A DNA stretch of 32,936 bases from Nitrospinaceae bacterium. Its GTDB lineage: Bacteria > Nitrospinota > Nitrospinia > Nitrospinales > VA-1. The stretch lies in the NCBI GenBank assembly GCA_029261695.1, contig JAJDAV010000200.1, forward strand, positions 1 to 32,936, in the 5' to 3' direction. Position 1 is the first letter of the stretch. The number at the start of each line of letters is the position of its first letter. The notes beneath the pieces were generated by a model. It was given only the letters and a program-made list of their open reading frames with translations, was not told where the DNA came from and made no database searches. Below, piece by piece: positions 16,992 through 24,936 of this stretch. A program made the position numbers and the translations under genes.

Positions 16992-17372
16992 ATGAAAAAG
17001 AATAAATTAAAAAAATTCGAAGAACTTTTACAAAGCATTCGCGTAGAAATTGTTGGCGAGGTAGAAAAAAGCGGCAAAGGAATCGAAGCCGAACAAATGG
17101 CTGACATCAGCGATGATGCTGCACGCGCCTATGATCGAAAACTACAAGGGGATCTAGAAGAACAAGAATGGAGCAAACTAAAACAAGTGGAAGTGGCTTT
17201 GGAAAAAATTGAAATCGGCGGATTTGGAATCTGCGAACAATGCGAAAAAGAAATTCCTGAAGCCAGACTGGAAATCTTGCCTTACGCAGAATTTTGCACA
17301 CAATGCCTGAGCGAAATTGAAAAGAAATCTTCTCTTGATGACCAGGAAATCCAATACACGAAGGAGCCTTAA
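16992..17372 (+). CDS. DksA/TraR-family RNA polymerase-binding protein
   Basis: The 126-residue protein has an N-terminal coiled-coil region and a C4 zinc finger (C81-x2-C84 and C102-x2-C105). At the coiled-coil tip DISDDA (38-43) matches the DxxDxA motif by which DksA inserts Asp residues into the RNA polymerase secondary channel. It therefore probably acts as a DksA-like transcription factor, though shorter than E. coli DksA (151). ATG at 16992 is taken as the start; a TTG at 16971 would add seven residues with no better ribosome-binding site. It lies between rsfS and the LapA-TPR gene on the plus strand. Confidence 0.82.
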   Translation: MKKNKLKKFEELLQSIRVEIVGEVEKSGKGIEAEQMADISDDAARAYDRKLQGDLEEQEWSKLKQVEVALEKIEIGGFGICEQCEKEIPEARLEILPYAEFCTQCLSEIEKKSSLDDQEIQYTKEP

Positions 17373-17374
17373 CA

Positions 17375-18592
17375 TTGTCATTGAAACATATAATCTTCTC
17401 TATCCTGTTCGTTGTTTTCTCAATTTATGTTGCGTTTTTAAACCCGCATGACTCGACATTTCATCTGACCCAAAATCAGACGTTTAAACTTCCTACGGTA
17501 ATCCTTTTACTGGCTGCGGCATTCGCAGGAGTTTTGATCAGCGTTGCAATTTTGTGGACTTCTAATTTAAAAAACGGATTATCTCGCTGGAGATTGAGCC
17601 TACAAAAAAGCAGAAGCGAAAAAAGACAAAAACGAGTTGAAAGCTTATATAAAAAATCCGAAAATTTCTTTCTCAGTGGCAGGATGGATAAGGCCCTCTC
17701 AGTAATCGATAAAGTTTTAGTCGCCTCTCCTGAACATGTTGAAGCCTTAGGCCTTAAAGGAAAAATTCTTTTCGCCCAAGGGGAAAAAGTCTCAGCTGAA
17801 ATTTTTCAGAAAAAAGCATTGAGTCATGATCCTCAAAATATTTCTGTATTGTTTGATCTGGCAACTACCTATGACGAAGCCGGTCAATATGAAGACAAAA
17901 TTAATCTGCTGAAAAAAATTCATCGTGACAACCCGAAAGCTATCCAACCTTTGATTCACCTCCGCAATACTTATCTGAAAAAGCAGGATTGGAAGAATGT
18001 TTTAACAGTTCAGGATAAAATTCTTCCACTGGTCAGAGATCATCAAGAAGTATGGAGTGAGGAACTAAAAAATAAAAGCCTGTATTTTTATGAGCGCGGC
18101 AAACAACAATGGGAACAAGATAAACGTGATCCCGCTATATCTGACTTTAAGCAAGCCATAAAAGCATGGAATAAAAATTCAGACGCCCATCTATTTTTGG
18201 GAGATGCCTATCTGGAAATGGGAAAGCAAAAATTAGCCGTTAAAATTTGGTTTACTGGATTTGAACAAACTCGCAACATAGCCTGTTTGACCCGGATACA
18301 AAAAGTTTTCCTGGAAACAGATGATCCTAAAAACCTGATCGAAGCCTATCAAAAAGCCATCGACCCCAAGCAGCCTCAGGAAAACCACAAATACATTCTG
18401 CTACTTGCCCTTTTGTATCTAGAACATGGGCAACCGGAAAAGGCAAAAAGTATTTTGGAAGAGAATCAAGCTGAGGAGGAACTACTAGGCTCATTATTAC
18501 TCGCCCTTGCAAACAAGCCAACCACCAATGGGTCAACTCCAGAATCAAATTTAAACTTAATCAGAGAAGCCGTTTTCCAGTTTGCTCACTAG
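17375..18592 (+). CDS. LapA-domain/TPR fusion protein (LapA-LapB-like)
   Basis: The 405-residue protein has two N-terminal membrane segments (about 5-22 and 40-62) in the pattern of the LapA (DUF1049) domain, then a coiled, basic segment and at least six TPR-like helical repeats (about 85-385). In enterobacteria LapA and LapB are separate proteins that control LpxC and so lipopolysaccharide amount; here they seem fused. The C-terminal rubredoxin-like CxxC knuckle of LapB is missing. The start is TTG at 17375 with AAGGAG 8 nt upstream (17361-17366), the strongest ribosome-binding site in this operon. It lies 2 nt after the DksA-like stop. Its role as an LPS-assembly regulator is inferred. Confidence 0.78.
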   Translation: MSLKHIIFSILFVVFSIYVAFLNPHDSTFHLTQNQTFKLPTVILLLAAAFAGVLISVAILWTSNLKNGLSRWRLSLQKSRSEKRQKRVESLYKKSENFFLSGRMDKALSVIDKVLVASPEHVEALGLKGKILFAQGEKVSAEIFQKKALSHDPQNISVLFDLATTYDEAGQYEDKINLLKKIHRDNPKAIQPLIHLRNTYLKKQDWKNVLTVQDKILPLVRDHQEVWSEELKNKSLYFYERGKQQWEQDKRDPAISDFKQAIKAWNKNSDAHLFLGDAYLEMGKQKLAVKIWFTGFEQTRNIACLTRIQKVFLETDDPKNLIEAYQKAIDPKQPQENHKYILLLALLYLEHGQPEKAKSILEENQAEEELLGSLLLALANKPTTNGSTPESNLNLIREAVFQFAH

Positions 18593-18640
18593 CAGGCTTA
18601 ACAAGATAGGTAAGGACTTTGCGAGACGGTGGCTAACAAT

Positions 18641-19243
18641 TCAGCTCGTTTTGAATAATTGGTGGCTCAAAATCTTGCTGTTCTTTACAAAAATCCAAAC
18701 AGAGATCAATACATTTTCCTTTAAGGAGAAATACAATCCTTTATCCGGGTAACGGGCAAGGCTGGCACTCATAGATTGCGGCACACCATATTTTTTAATT
18801 AGCGTGGGAACCTTATCTCCCATTTTGATCCCATTTTGGAATTGCCCTTTAAAAGTCGGCAATAATTCAATCACTTCAATTTTTTTCTTTTCGTTTAAAG
18901 TATGAATCACCACTCCATGCTTTGCAAATTCGATAGAGAGACTATCCAAGCTGGGTTCAGTGCCCCTTTTGACTTTGATTTTCTTTGGAACCCCCAATAA
19001 AGTAATCGCCTGGTCAAGGTTCATACCAATTTTAAGATTCTTTCCAACCACAATACCCTGAGGTTGCTTTTTCTTTTTATCTACCTTTGCCTGCTTTTTA
19101 GTTACTTTTGCAACCGGTTGGGCTTTCCCTTTTCCTACAATTTGCTTGGCCGGACCCTTCGCCGGTTCAGGACCCGCAAAAACCCAGGTAATAGGAATTA
19201 AAAATAAAACAAGCAGTGCTGCAAACAAATGTTTTGAAACTTT
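18641..19243 (-). CDS. secreted protein with two BamE/SmpA-like repeats
   Basis: The gene runs from GTG at 19246 (AAGGAG about 7 nt upstream) to 18641; the coordinates given omit that first codon. It encodes 201 residues with a signal peptide cleaved after A24 (WVFA-GPE). A Lys-rich linker (about 30-62) follows, then two similar units: IGMNLDQAITLLGVP (73-87) and MGDKVPTLIKKYGVP (142-156). The G-x-x-x-x-x-x-x-x-LLG-x-P pattern is typical of SmpA/BamE-like (BLIP-fold) domains of the envelope. No lipobox Cys is seen, so it is probably soluble in the periplasm. It is convergent with the LapA-TPR gene, 48 nt apart. Exact function is unknown. Confidence 0.68.
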   Translation of the reverse strand, partial: KVSKHLFAALLVLFLIPITWVFAGPEPAKGPAKQIVGKGKAQPVAKVTKKQAKVDKKKKQPQGIVVGKNLKIGMNLDQAITLLGVPKKIKVKRGTEPSLDSLSIEFAKHGVVIHTLNEKKKIEVIELLPTFKGQFQNGIKMGDKVPTLIKKYGVPQSMSASLARYPDKGLYFSLKENVLISVWIFVKNSKILSHQLFKTS

Positions 19244-19317
19244 CACCGGTATCTCCTTTCAAAAACAAACTGCGGAAAACCAGCCGTAATAACTCAGGCT
19301 ATGATTGGAATTAATAT

Positions 19318-19346
19318 ATTATACCCCGCAGCTAAAAAAAGTTAAA
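19318..19346 (-). promoter_or_regulatory. possible sigma-70 promoter for the BamE-like repeat gene
   Basis: The minus strand has TATAAT (19323-19318) with a 17-nt spacer to TTTAAC (19346-19341), a poor -35 match. The predicted start is about 65 nt upstream of the GTG. Confidence 0.45.
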
Positions 19347-19455
19347 CATTTAATTTCAATTAGTTAAGAGATTTTGGTTGTTGATGCAAATCGTCTAATA
19401 AGCGAAATTCCCAAGGGTTTGAGGCCAAAAACCCATGAAATTTAAAAGATAAAAA

Positions 19456-20760
19456 TCACTCAATGTCGTCGGGAATATTTTTTCGACGGTCACGTTTGGC
19501 CTTTGTTTTATCTTTTTGGAATTTTCTCCATTGGATTCTATCTTCTTTGGAGGGAACTTGATCCTCATCGTCATCCCAATAATCTATGACAACCGGTTTT
19601 ACCAATTTCTTTATTTCCTTGGGTTGATAGCGCTTTGCCTCCTCCGCCTCCTTGGCAGTCAAAGCCATTTCCATATCAACCAGCCCTTTCGCATCTTTTT
19701 TTATACGCCGCTGGAATAATGCCTCACCTCTCAACCGAATCTCTCGACCATTTACAAGGCCGGTTTTAAGATTTTCGGGAATGGATTGCACCCCCTGATA
19801 AGCTCCTACCCATGCCCCCACCAGCGCTCCCAATTTTTCGGTTTCTCTTCCCTGTTCAAAAATAGGTGCCAAAGAATATTCTCTTTCACGACTTAACATC
19901 CAAAACAAAGCCAAAGGCAATAGGCTTAGAACAAATCCCTGTGAAGCGTGTCGTATCTCGCGTTTACTGTATGAAGCTGCGTTATCAACAATCCATTGCA
20001 ATACTTCCTTTTCCGGTTTTTCAATCAGAGGAATCAAATTTTCCAAAGTATGGCTAAAAGCATTTTTTGATTTTAAAATCGCTTCATCTTCGAACAAATT
20101 AATTCTGTCTTGATATTCCGTTTCCGCCTGTAGACAAACTTCTATAGCCTCCTGTAAAATTTCCTTTCTTGCTGGTATAAGCTCTCCCTCTTCTAAACTT
20201 AGGAAACGTGTAACCAAAAATCCATTAAGCACGGTCGCAATCACTTCTAACGGATGGCAACTAAAAGTTGAGGCTAATTCTAGACATTGACCCGCAAGAG
20301 TTTTTGACCATTTTTTATGAAAGAGGGCCATCGGAGTAGATAGAAAAACAAACAACGTGGTTGTAGAGCTTTGAGGGGTCGGTTGGGGTCTTTCAGCCAG
20401 CAGGTCGACGGCTTTCCAAAGACATCCTTCGGAGCTGCGAAACACACCAAAATAATTTTCTGGACCGCCTTGGGATAGGTTTTGAAAGTTCAGAACTGTT
20501 TCGTCAAGAAATTTTTTCTTGTTGGTCAAGACTGCATCGCAAACAGCAAGAGCGCATTGTGTGGGCGCTCCATATAAACCTTGCATACGATATCTTTTGA
20601 TACCTTTCCCAATTATGTTCCGCACATCTTTATAGTCTTCAATTTCACCGAATATCTGGCGAATGGCTTCGGGCTTTAATCCATTGACGGCACGACCCAT
20701 AGAATCGCCTACAGCCATTCCCAAAAAACTACCGATGACTTTATCGGAATTAGAATCCAT
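19456..20760 (-). CDS. ADP-ribosylglycohydrolase-fold protein with degenerate metal sites
   Basis: The 434-residue protein has the DraG/ARH all-helical plan: an N-terminal VIGSFLGMAVGDSMGRAVNG, a central helical body and C-terminal GALVGAWVGAYQGVQSIP. The dinuclear Mg sites that define catalysis look lost. The usual TDDT of the first site is GAPT (64-67), and the usual DTDT of the second is ETEK (306-309, in GRETEKLGAL). It is therefore likely to bind rather than hydrolyse ADP-ribose, or to have a new activity. The last 90 residues are a Lys/Arg-rich acidic-basic tail, not part of the family core. It lies about 22 nt downstream of the metallo-hydrolase gene, probably in one transcript. Confidence 0.78.
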   Translation of the reverse strand: MDSNSDKVIGSFLGMAVGDSMGRAVNGLKPEAIRQIFGEIEDYKDVRNIIGKGIKRYRMQGLYGAPTQCALAVCDAVLTNKKKFLDETVLNFQNLSQGGPENYFGVFRSSEGCLWKAVDLLAERPQPTPQSSTTTLFVFLSTPMALFHKKWSKTLAGQCLELASTFSCHPLEVIATVLNGFLVTRFLSLEEGELIPARKEILQEAIEVCLQAETEYQDRINLFEDEAILKSKNAFSHTLENLIPLIEKPEKEVLQWIVDNAASYSKREIRHASQGFVLSLLPLALFWMLSREREYSLAPIFEQGRETEKLGALVGAWVGAYQGVQSIPENLKTGLVNGREIRLRGEALFQRRIKKDAKGLVDMEMALTAKEAEEAKRYQPKEIKKLVKPVVIDYWDDDEDQVPSKEDRIQWRKFQKDKTKAKRDRRKNIPDDIE

Positions 20761-20782
20761 AAGGATTAAAATTTATTGAAGA

Positions 20783-21550
20783 TTAAATGGAAAGAAGTTC
20801 AGTCGGGTTATTCTGCTCGGCTAAAATCATTTCTGGTGATGATTCCCCAAGTGCTTGACGGGCAGTGATTTTTGCTAAATCAGGATGGTTGTTGGTCTCA
20901 CTCATATGCATCAGCACAACCAACTTTAATCCAGGATGTTTTACCGATGCCAATAACTCACCACAAGCTTCGTTGGAAAGATGCCCCACACCACTTTTTA
21001 TCCTTTTTTTAGTCATCCACGGATAAGGACCTGCCTCTAGCATAGAAACATCGTGGTTGGCTTCGACCAATAACGCATCGAGGTTTTGAAGTTTACTTTT
21101 AACTTCAGGGGTTACCCTTCCTAAATCTGTAGCTATCCCCAGACTCTTACCTTGATAGCGCACAACAAAAGCCACCGATTCTTCCGCATCATGTGGGGTA
21201 GAATAAGGCTCTACCGAAAGCCCCCCAAAATGCACAGGCTCATCCTGACGAATCGTGTTAAAAGAATTTATCTTGCCTATTGTATTATTCGCCCGGCGCC
21301 AGGTTCCCTCCGTTGTATAGAAAGGAACTTCATGCTTTCTTAAAAGTGGTCCGATTCCACGAATATGATCCGAGTGTTCATGCGTCGCGAACACGGCATC
21401 CATTCCAGAAAAGCTTCGTTCAATATGTGCCATGCGGCCTGAAAGTTTTTTTTCGCTCAAACCCGCATCAATCAAAATGCGTTTTTCGCCCGCTTCGATG
21501 TAAACCGAATTACCACCACTACCACTGGATAAAATAGAAAACTTTAAAAT
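20783..21550 (-). CDS. YycJ/WalJ-like metallo-beta-lactamase-fold hydrolase, ATT start inferred
   Basis: From ATT at 21550 the protein is 255 residues: LKFSILSSGSGGNSVYIE at the start, then LIDAGLS, THEHSDH (H57, H59, D61, H62), TPHDAEES, ATDLG, EANHD, VGHLSNE and LMHMSE. The di-metal ligands are complete, and the SGSxGN opening is typical of YycJ-type hydrolases (RNase-Z-like fold, substrate uncertain). No ATG, GTG or TTG lies between the upstream stop (21578-21580) and this N-terminus. The first TTG (21475) is inside LIDAG and would delete the first beta strands. AGAGG lies 8 nt before ATT, at the position expected for a ribosome-binding site. Either ATT is used, as in infC, or an ATG has mutated or been misread. 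Confidence 0.82.
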   Translation of the reverse strand: MLKFSILSSGSGGNSVYIEAGEKRILIDAGLSEKKLSGRMAHIERSFSGMDAVFATHEHSDHIRGIGPLLRKHEVPFYTTEGTWRRANNTIGKINSFNTIRQDEPVHFGGLSVEPYSTPHDAEESVAFVVRYQGKSLGIATDLGRVTPEVKSKLQNLDALLVEANHDVSMLEAGPYPWMTKKRIKSGVGHLSNEACGELLASVKHPGLKLVVLMHMSETNNHPDLAKITARQALGESSPEMILAEQNNPTELLSI

Positions 21551-21662
21551 GGGAGGAACCTCTTTAGGAAAGTGAATTTAGGGAATGCAAAATTTTGAGA
21601 ACTATAACAGGGGAAATTGTACCACAGAAACAAAGTATTTCAGGTAGGGCAAAAATTTTAAT

Positions 21663-22961
21663 TCAGGTTTCTTGCCAGGCGATGACCTTTACTTTATTAG
21701 AAAGAAAGGGCGCTACAATATCTCCATTATAGGTAACTGTCAGACTGCCACTAATCGTATTACTTGTTACCAGATTTTCCGAAGTGTCTACATCTGCAGC
21801 AATTAGAAAACCTTCTAAAGTAACTGTTCCAGAGATGGACAATTGTTCTTTCGCAGCCATCATCCCCTGAATAGTATTTGAAGGATTCCCTGAAAATTCA
21901 ATATCTGTTCCTGCAACTAAAAACAAGTTTTGTATGTCTGCAGTATCGCTTGCGTCTTTATAATTTGCGATATCTGCATTGCCACCAAAATTAATATAGC
22001 CTTCCGCAATGATTGTGGTTTGCCATCCTGCGGGAGTTCCTGTTGTTGAAAAATCACCTTCAACATAAAACATCCCATCTGCAATACTGCTACTACTAGC
22101 TTTCCAAACCCCAGACTGTAGTTTAAGGCCATCGAATAAGGCGTTTCCATCTCCCGTCGAAGAAGTAGTCCAATTGCCTCCACCAGGACTTGTAAATGTA
22201 TAAATATTTCCAGATGAAACTTCTTGAATCGTTCCATCACTTTTTAAAATATAATCGCAATAAGATTTGAAGTCAGAAGGTTCTACAATAGGAATATCTT
22301 GCGGAGCCACACCCCCTGAGACACAGCCGGTTCCAGTACAACTGCCCGATGCCGTAGCCCCCTGTGTGATGGTGGCACTGCCACCACTAATGGTCACCTC
22401 ACTATTCGAATGAATGCTACCATTGGTTCCACCTACCGTAAAGGAACCGTTGCCCCCAAGATCTCCTTCAGTTGTTATGGCATTTTCCCCCTTAAAGAGC
22501 CTCCGCGTAACAACAGCCTCAAGGGTGACCGAAAAATCTCCTTTGTCACCTTGCGAGGTTATGACAAGCGTATTGTCATCATCGTCGGCAACATCACCAT
22601 CGTTATCATTATTATCTGAAACGGTTACATTATAAGTACCATTTGCATAACTGATATTTGTTAACTTGGCAGAGTTATTGGATACAAAGTCATCCAGCAC
22701 CTCATCGAATCCCCCAGAGGAAACCTCAGCACCCGGACTGTTACCGGTGGAATCATAATTCATTAAATCAATCGCTTGCTGCACTCCTGCTTCTGCGATA
22801 TAAAACGCTTCACGGGTTTTGTAGTATCTTTCTGTACGTTTCACATCTTGGGACGACCATTGTGTCGCTACAACTGCCAAAGCCCCCATTACAACCAATA
22901 CAAGAATGGTAATCGGTAAGGCCACACCGTCTTCTTTGCTCAGCCATTTTTTCTTTAACAT
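21663..22961 (-). CDS. PilX-like minor pilin, cluster 2, with large C-terminal domain
   Basis: The 432-residue protein has a basic leader (MLKKKWLSKEDG), then VALPITILVLVVMGALAVVA and YKTREAFYIAEAGVQQAI, the PilX N-terminal pattern. As in GspK, the Glu at mature position 5 is absent, which suits a protein at the filament tip. Residues 117-128 (NNDNDGDVADDD) form an EF-hand-like loop. The C-terminal half is Gly/Ser/Thr-rich with repeating beta strands and resembles polymer-forming bactofilin-like or adhesin beta-helix domains; this is an inference. It follows the PilW-like gene by 2 nt and is the last gene of the minor-pilin run. Confidence 0.8.
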   Translation of the reverse strand: MLKKKWLSKEDGVALPITILVLVVMGALAVVATQWSSQDVKRTERYYKTREAFYIAEAGVQQAIDLMNYDSTGNSPGAEVSSGGFDEVLDDFVSNNSAKLTNISYANGTYNVTVSDNNDNDGDVADDDDNTLVITSQGDKGDFSVTLEAVVTRRLFKGENAITTEGDLGGNGSFTVGGTNGSIHSNSEVTISGGSATITQGATASGSCTGTGCVSGGVAPQDIPIVEPSDFKSYCDYILKSDGTIQEVSSGNIYTFTSPGGGNWTTSSTGDGNALFDGLKLQSGVWKASSSSIADGMFYVEGDFSTTGTPAGWQTTIIAEGYINFGGNADIANYKDASDTADIQNLFLVAGTDIEFSGNPSNTIQGMMAAKEQLSISGTVTLEGFLIAADVDTSENLVTSNTISGSLTVTYNGDIVAPFLSNKVKVIAWQET

Positions 22962-22963
22962 AA

Positions 22964-23734
22964 TTACGCTCCCGAATTTCTCAAAGCAATATCCGATTCA
23001 AAATCGATAACTCCTTCGGTCGTATCATTCGGATCAACCATTTCTAACGCAATTCCTATCTTGGTAACATCTGCAGCATTCCCTGCGTCATAAGTGAACT
23101 CCAACGATGAAATGGATGGATCACTTATTAAGGTCGAAACTACTCCATCGATACTTTTTTTAATAGCTGCCCCATCCTGAAATAGAATTACCGTGTTGTA
23201 TTTATTTACCGTGACAAGCTTCGAGTTTTTTGAATAGGTAAAATCAGATCCTGCGGCGGTACCAATAGGAAGACTGGTAGAAGTTGGACTGCCACTAACT
23301 GTGTTTAGTTCAGAAACCCGAAAGCTGGGATCATAAATTACAATATTGTCTCCATTAGAAAACTCGCTTGCGTCCACCACAGCAATAGAATTTGAGCCGG
23401 ATGTTATTGCTATAGTCCCAGCACTGCCCGGAGGAGTGGTTGTGCGCACATCAAATAAATTGGAACGGAACGTTACTGAGTCTGCAGCAGAAATATCCGT
23501 CACCCCCATACCGGGTGGAAGACCAAAGCCTGCCATTCGCACCTCTTCAGCCAAAAATTTTATAAGGTGCCTTCCTTTAGCACGTATATCCGTATCATCA
23601 CTTTCCTTACTGATTACCTTATCTTCTTTCACAAACATGAAAATCACCACTCCAAGCACCATGACTCCAAGAGTGGCACCGATAAGAATCTCAATTAAAG
23701 ACGCGCCCTTTGTACTTTTAAAAAGACTCTTCAT
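22964..23734 (-). CDS. PilW-like minor pilin, cluster 2
   Basis: The 256-residue prepilin has a 10-residue leader (MKSLFKSTKG) and the mature start ASLIEILIGATLGVMVLG, with Glu at position 5. The segment KGRHLIKFLAEEVRMAGFG is typical of PilW proteins. The rest is beta-rich. It lies 4 nt after the PilV-like gene and 2 nt before the PilX-like gene. It is expected to be part of the initiation complex at the pilus tip, by comparison with PilV-PilW-PilX sets. Confidence 0.85.
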   Translation of the reverse strand: MKSLFKSTKGASLIEILIGATLGVMVLGVVIFMFVKEDKVISKESDDTDIRAKGRHLIKFLAEEVRMAGFGLPPGMGVTDISAADSVTFRSNLFDVRTTTPPGSAGTIAITSGSNSIAVVDASEFSNGDNIVIYDPSFRVSELNTVSGSPTSTSLPIGTAAGSDFTYSKNSKLVTVNKYNTVILFQDGAAIKKSIDGVVSTLISDPSISSLEFTYDAGNAADVTKIGIALEMVDPNDTTEGVIDFESDIALRNSGA

Positions 23735-23738
23735 AATT

Positions 23739-24185
23739 TTATTGCGTAATATAAGTATTCAAGGCAACCGATCTTCCCGCATTGTCCCAAGAAACCGTCA
23801 CCCCAATATTAGTAAAATAATCAGCCCCACCAATAGGAGTAATACTCCAAGTTCGTGTATAAATCGCATCTGTCCCACCAGGCATACCCTGAGCATCAAT
23901 AGTTTCTCCACCTGCAGTGGCGGTCCATGACTGAGTAGAAGGATCGTATACTGGAGAATCTAGTGCATCGGCATCTGACAAAATCACTCGCGTCCCTAGT
24001 TCCTTGAGTTCTTCAATTTTATCCTGAGCCAGAGTCACAGCAACGCTGCTCTTTTTACTTACAGCGTTTCTTTCTATTACCGCCCCCGATAACACGCCGT
24101 AAGCGAGAAGTCCTATACTGGCAAGAGCAACAGCCAAAATTACTTCAATAAGCGTTAACCCTGAATTTTGCTGCAGTCGATTCAT
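23739..24185 (-). CDS. PilV-like minor pilin, cluster 2
   Basis: The 148-residue prepilin has a 9-residue leader ending in G (MNRLQQNSG) and the mature start LTLIEVILAVALASIGLLAYG, with Glu5. Then AVTLAQDKIEELKELG is the usual PilV/GspI helix. No Shine-Dalgarno is seen in front of the ATG. The 146-nt gap upstream contains a 9-bp inverted repeat (24206-24227), so this gene may start its own transcript or sit downstream of the DUF4124 gene. Confidence 0.85.
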   Translation of the reverse strand: MNRLQQNSGLTLIEVILAVALASIGLLAYGVLSGAVIERNAVSKKSSVAVTLAQDKIEELKELGTRVILSDADALDSPVYDPSTQSWTATAGGETIDAQGMPGGTDAIYTRTWSITPIGGADYFTNIGVTVSWDNAGRSVALNTYITQ

Positions 24186-24205
24186 TTGCGCACTAGAATA
24201 TTGTT

Positions 24206-24227
24206 TAATAAAGCCTATGCTTTATTA
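24206..24227. repeat. inverted repeat upstream of minor-pilin cluster 2
   Basis: TAATAAAGC and GCTTTATTA form a perfect 9-bp inverted repeat around a CTAT spacer, about 20 nt before the PilV-like ATG. It is not followed by a T run, so an operator or mRNA leader hairpin is more likely than a terminator. Confidence 0.5.
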
Positions 24228-24331
24228 TGGAGGAAAAACAAACTTTGGCAATCCCGCAATCGTGGGGGGTGTAGGCCAGCAAACCTAGCCATGGTCTGAA
24301 ATCGATTGGAAAAGGGGAGGGTTTATCTCTA

Positions 24332-24880
24332 TCAATCTGTCAATGAAGTCGACTTTACTTTAATTTCGTACTTACGGATTTCCTTTTCGGTTTTTTTTAA
24401 CCTCTTTCTTAAACCATCAATAACCTCATCAAGGGATTCATTAGTGGTCCAGCTTTTTGGTTTTTCATCCATCTCTTGAAGTTCATTTATTTTTGCTAGC
24501 TGTTTTTGTCTGGATTCTCGGGCTTGTTCCAAAAGTTTTTGGTAAGACTCTCTTTCTTCAATTGGACTTTTTGCCTCTTTATTCCGAGGGACTTTTGGCG
24601 GCGCTGACGGAGTCGATTTTTCTGGATCCTTTTCATCAGGAAGAGGGATGGTTTCTTTTTCGCTTGGTGCCTGGTCTTCTTTTGGAGGAGGAGGAGGGAC
24701 AATTTCGCGGAATGTTTTTACTTCCGCATCTTCATTTTGGGGTATTTGGGTTGGATCATTGGTGTAATGGGTTTTTCCATGTTCATCCACCCATTTGTAA
24801 ATTTTGGCTTGGGCTGGCTGCCCCCATATAAAAAACCAACACAAGACCAAGATGAAAGAGAAAGTTTTCATACCTCGCAT
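24332..24880 (-). CDS. secreted DUF4124 protein with coiled-coil tail
   Basis: The 182-residue protein has a signal peptide (cleaved near GQPAQA-KIY), one DUF4124 module (IYKWVDEHGKTHYTNDPTQI, about 27-46), a Pro/Glu/Lys-rich linker (PPPPPK) and a charged helical C-terminus from about residue 108, probably a coiled coil. Unlike the copies near ftsK there is no protease domain. It sits between the two minor-pilin runs, 56 nt after the chimeric PilW gene. Two starts are possible (24880 and 24871). DUF4124 function is unknown; a periplasmic role connected with pilus assembly is inferred only from position. Confidence 0.78.
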   Translation of the reverse strand: MRGMKTFSFILVLCWFFIWGQPAQAKIYKWVDEHGKTHYTNDPTQIPQNEDAEVKTFREIVPPPPPKEDQAPSEKETIPLPDEKDPEKSTPSAPPKVPRNKEAKSPIEERESYQKLLEQARESRQKQLAKINELQEMDEKPKSWTTNESLDEVIDGLRKRLKKTEKEIRKYEIKVKSTSLTD

Positions 24881-24936
24881 TTTACTGCAAAACTAGCCGC
24901 AAATAAAATAGCTAGCCCTGAATAACTTTTTTAAAT

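Noticed and set aside
19412-19432. GGGTTT/AAACCC hairpin after the ADP-ribosylglycohydrolase-fold gene
   Set aside because: The stem is short and no T run follows on the minus strand, so a terminator call is not supported.
20783-21475. YycJ-like gene starting at TTG 21475
   Set aside because: This TTG encodes Leu inside the conserved LIDAG motif and would delete the SGSGGN strand.
21917-22240. 107-codon minus-strand ORF inside the cluster 2 PilX gene
   Set aside because: It is a frame-shifted shadow of the PilX-like protein with no recognisable domain.
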